DNA of 18,827 bases from Croceibacterium_A sp039920345 (GTDB taxonomy: Bacteria > Pseudomonadota > Alphaproteobacteria > Sphingomonadales > Sphingomonadaceae), in contig JBDSDZ010000116.1 of the NCBI GenBank assembly GCA_039920345.1, forward strand, positions 1 to 18,827. Direction: 5' to 3'. The position numbers and the translations under genes are program-made. Positions 17,250 through 18,827 of the stretch are shown here, in pieces. The notes beneath the pieces are model-generated. The model saw only the letters and a program-made list of their open reading frames with translations. It was not told the DNA's origin and made no database searches. Position 1 is the stretch's first letter; each line of letters opens with the position of its first letter.

Positions 17250-17396
17250 GCGCTTTCCTACACGCCCAAAATCAGGCAGCGACAAACGGCTGGCGCCCTC
17301 GGCATCAGCGGGAAGGGCGGCGCGCCACAATCAGATGTGTCACCCGCTTTATTTGCCGCAAGGTGATGAAATGATTGGAGAATGATGCACTACCCC

Positions 17397-17415
17397 GGGT
17401 TACACAGTGTCACCC
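17397..17415. promoter_or_regulatory. Dyad upstream of the thioesterase gene
   Basis: GGGTTACACAGTGTCACCC is a near-perfect 9+9 inverted repeat (one mismatch) centred 23 bases before the ATG at 17429. The half-site GTGTCACCC also occurs at 17337-17345. This could be an operator, but no regulator is identifiable. Confidence 0.35.
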
Positions 17416-17428
17416 AACGAGGCCCGGG

Positions 17429-17800
17429 ATGAGCGAGACTCGCGATCCCGCCGTCCGGGTTACCGCGATGCCGGCGGACACCAATGCCTATGGCGATATC
17501 TTTGGGGGATGGCTGCTCAGCCTGATGGACAGCGGCGCGGGCCTCACCGCCGCGCGCCGGGCCAAGGGGCGCGCGGTAACCGTGGCGATCGACGCAATGC
17601 AGTTCCACGCGCCGGTCAAGATCGGTGACGAAGTCTCGGTCTATACCCATATCGACCACGTCGGCCGCACCAGCATGACCATCGCGGTCGAAGCCTGGCG
17701 CCGCCACCGCAGCGAGGAAACCGCGACCAAAGTGACCGAAGCCAAGTTCACTTTTGTGGCGATTGATGACCATGGCAAGCCAAGGGCGGTGGACGGGTGA
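17429..17800 (+). CDS. Acyl-CoA thioesterase, hotdog fold (YciA-like)
   Basis: Small cytosolic hotdog-fold thioesterase, 123 residues, predicted to hydrolyse acyl-CoA esters. The family block MPADTNAYGDIFGGWLLSLMD is present with the expected catalytic aspartate (Asp34). The VTVAIDAMQFHAPVKIGDEV strand region and the HVGRTSMTIAVEAWRR strand follow. ATG 17429 has CGAGG six bases upstream. An earlier ATG in the same frame at 17375 lies upstream of the dyad and lacks family match. The last 46 codons are duplicated at 18308-18447. Its TGA is followed in a TGATG overlap by the second DUF559 frame. Confidence 0.92.
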   Translation: MSETRDPAVRVTAMPADTNAYGDIFGGWLLSLMDSGAGLTAARRAKGRAVTVAIDAMQFHAPVKIGDEVSVYTHIDHVGRTSMTIAVEAWRRHRSEETATKVTEAKFTFVAIDDHGKPRAVDG

Positions 17801-18447
17801 TGATGGCGCATGGCCGGCCCCCTCTTCCCAACCCCTCTCCCGCAAGGGGAGAGGCGCTTGAGGCAGCGCAACCTGGCTCCTCTCCCCTCGCGGGAGAGGA
17901 AGGGGCCCGCCGCGCAGCGGTGGGAAGGAGAGGGGGGCGGCCAGACCTGTTACCTCTCGCCAAACGCATGCGCCGTGAACCGACTGACGCCGAGCGCAAG
18001 TTGTGGTCGATCCTTCGTGGCAAACGATTGCTTGGATGGAAATTCAAACGCCAACAGCAGATCGACGTCTTCATTGCCGATTTCGTCTGCTTCAGCGCGC
18101 GCCTAATCATCGAAGCGGATGGCTCGCAGCATGCAGAGTGCGCGGCTGACGCGCGGCGCACGGCTCATCTTGAGCAGCAGGGTTTTCGTATCCTGCGCCT
18201 ATGGAACCGAGACATCCTGACCAATCCTGAAGGGGTCGCCACAGCCGTTCTCGCGGCGCTCGAAACCCCTCTCCCCGACCCCTCTCCCGCAAGTGGAGAG
18301 GGGCTTATCGGCCGCACCAGCATGAAGATCGCCGTCGAAGCCTGGCGCCGCCACCGGCACGAGGAAGAAGCGGTGAAAGTGACTGAGGCGGTGTTCACCT
18401 TCGTCGCCGTCGACGCCAACAAGCGCCCACGGGTGATCGAGACGTGA
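17800..18447 (+). CDS. DUF559 domain nuclease-like protein (copy 2) fused in frame to a thioesterase C-terminal fragment
   Basis: 215-residue reading frame made of four parts. An N-terminal ~45 residues is translated palindromic repeat (PLPNPSPARGE, then SSPLAGEEG). Next is a DUF559 domain (AKRMRREPTDAERKLW, IADFVC with its Asp near residue 94, LIIEADGSQH). A repeat-encoded linker (PLPDPSPASGEG) follows, and last a copy of the thioesterase C-terminus (IGRTSMKIAVEAWRRHR...). The ATG at 17800 overlaps the upstream thioesterase stop; ATG 17803 is equally possible. Active-site-like residues Asp, Glu-x-Asp and Gln-His are intact, so the nuclease domain is not obviously decayed. Whether the fusion is made as one protein is unknown. 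Confidence 0.65.
   Translation: MMAHGRPPLPNPSPARGEALEAAQPGSSPLAGEEGARRAAVGRRGGRPDLLPLAKRMRREPTDAERKLWSILRGKRLLGWKFKRQQQIDVFIADFVCFSARLIIEADGSQHAECAADARRTAHLEQQGFRILRLWNRDILTNPEGVATAVLAALETPLPDPSPASGEGLIGRTSMKIAVEAWRRHRHEEEAVKVTEAVFTFVAVDANKRPRVIET
17818..17937. repeat. Inverted-repeat element with two perfect hairpins, upstream of DUF559 copy 2
   Basis: The left hairpin is CCTCTCCC (17834-17841), loop GCAAG, GGGAGAGG (17847-17854). The right hairpin is TCCTCTCCC (17878-17886), loop CTCGC, GGGAGAGGA (17892-17900). The right unit is an inverted copy of the left. The outer ends also match in inverse: CCCCCTCTTCCCA at 17818, and TGGGAAGGAGAGGGGGG ending at 17937. Same family as 17086-17238. Confidence 0.8.
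18266..18303 (+). repeat. Right-hand copy of the palindrome flanking DUF559 copy 2
   Basis: The first 36 bases match 17819-17854 at 33 of 36 positions by direct comparison, in the same orientation and reading frame. It holds a perfect 9-bp hairpin, CCCCTCTCC (18279-18287), loop CGCAAGT, GGAGAGGGG (18295-18303). The two copies are offset by 447 bases, a multiple of three. Confidence 0.8.
18308..18447 (+). pseudogene. Duplicated 3' remnant of the acyl-CoA thioesterase gene
   Basis: Aligns without gaps to 17661-17800, from TCGGCCGCACCAGCATGA to the stop codon. By hand count 100 of 140 bases are identical (31 of 46 residues). The first 47 bases are nearly identical (44 of 47), and the rest only about 60%. 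The 5' two thirds of a thioesterase, including the catalytic aspartate, are missing, so this alone cannot be an enzyme. The frame is kept open and joined to the DUF559 domain. Homology begins four bases after the right-hand palindrome. Confidence 0.8.
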
Positions 18448-18827
18448 AACCGAAATCGCTCCTCGCGTCATTTATTGCTTCGATTATCACTGGGTTGGGA
18501 ATGCCTCCGCTGTTCATGCTCGCGTCTATGTTTCCGCGCTGGGGCAAACTTTCGGGGTATGATGTTGAGATGTCATATCTCGTATTTGGCCCCTTCACTT
18601 TGATCGGAGTATTCGCTGTCGCAGCGCCAAGCTATATGCTGCAGCGGAACGATCGCGGCCTCTGGCAAAAGGCCATCATTTCGATGTCCATCTGTGCCGT
18701 CGCCGCTGTTGTGATGCTCCTTCCGGTGGCAGATCGCATTCCCTGGCAAGGCAGCGCCTTCGGCATCGCCACATTCCTGATCTGGCTGGGTGCGTACAGT
18801 CTGATCCGGTCATTCCGTTTCAACTCC
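18444..18827 (+). CDS. Integral membrane protein of unknown function (partial, runs off the window)
   Basis: An open frame of 128 codons from GTG 18444 to the window end without a stop. The GTG overlaps the preceding TGA (GTGA). Four hydrophobic segments are visible at about residues 4-30, 43-66, 77-93 and 105-120, with a short basic N-terminus (MKPKS). I do not recognise a family. Base composition is lower in GC than the neighbours (130 of 240 bases counted over 18481-18720, about 54%, against roughly two thirds in rnr), hinting at acquired DNA. The start could instead be a later ATG such as 18501. Confidence 0.6.
   Translation, partial: MKPKSLLASFIASIITGLGMPPLFMLASMFPRWGKLSGYDVEMSYLVFGPFTLIGVFAVAAPSYMLQRNDRGLWQKAIISMSICAVAAVVMLLPVADRIPWQGSAFGIATFLIWLGAYSLIRSFRFNS

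Noticed and set aside
17246..17374. 42-codon frame starting ATGA on the DUF559 copy 1 stop (MSAFLHAQNQAATNG...)
   Set aside because: No recognisable domain, high Arg content and no ribosome-binding site; the overlap may be chance. Conservation in relatives would be needed.
16749..18265. The two DUF559 genes as a recent tandem duplication
   Set aside because: The proteins differ throughout outside the motif positions and have different ends, so they appear to be separate acquisitions or old paralogues.
17086..18303. CRISPR-like array from the recurring palindromes
   Set aside because: Repeats are in mixed orientation with irregular spacing and a gene between them; no regular spacers and no cas genes.
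16749..18447. Insertion sequence with transposase
   Set aside because: No DDE, HUH or RAYT transposase motifs. The only enzyme-like frames are DUF559 nucleases, and no clear target-site duplication was found.

Overview
The window reads as high-GC alphaproteobacterial chromosome, most likely a sphingomonad (Sphingomonadaceae/Erythrobacteraceae). This is inferred from protein character, gene order and two palindromic repeat families I associate with that group; no marker rRNA is present. Genes are tightly packed, mostly on the + strand, with many stop/start overlaps. No tRNA, rRNA, CRISPR array or insertion sequence was seen, and no gene-free stretch exceeds 300 bases.

Layout. (1) 92-3219: chaperone pair dnaK-dnaJ, separated by a perfect 10-bp inverted repeat. 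(2) 3274-8334: probable operon radA, cvpA, a NifU/IscU-like scaffold protein, an MHS-type MFS transporter and alr (alanine racemase), with two stop/start overlaps. A short AT-rich dyad covers the alr stop. (3) 8425-8979: phaR, the polyhydroxyalkanoate regulator, with a TGC-rich block upstream that looks like a PhaR-type operator. (4) 9037-14850: proS (archaeal/eukaryotic-type prolyl-tRNA synthetase), a DUF805 membrane protein, an exported M28 metallopeptidase and rnr (RNase R). (5) 14852-15304: a minus-strand universal stress protein that converges on rnr with one base between them. (6) 15451-16752: pdhC, the E2 acyltransferase of pyruvate dehydrogenase, divergent from the usp gene and carrying an in-frame palindromic repeat in a linker.

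The accessory end, 16749-18827, is the most interesting part. Two different DUF559 (PD-(D/E)XK-like) nuclease genes each begin on the stop codon of a metabolic gene: the first on pdhC, the second on a YciA-like acyl-CoA thioesterase. Each is physically linked to CCCCTCTCC-type palindromes, and parts of both reading frames are translated repeat. The second nuclease ORF lies between 36-bp direct repeats and continues in frame into a duplicated 3' third of the thioesterase. That remnant aligns without gaps over 140 nt to the end of the intact gene. This resembles a small mobile or homing-like nuclease/repeat element that enters at the 3' end of genes and leaves the host gene intact. Activity is inference. 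The window closes inside a lower-GC integral membrane protein gene that overlaps the remnant's stop codon.

Functionally, the core genes cover protein folding, recombination repair, Fe-S assembly, D-alanine supply, storage-polymer control, translation, RNA decay and acetyl-CoA/acyl-CoA metabolism.
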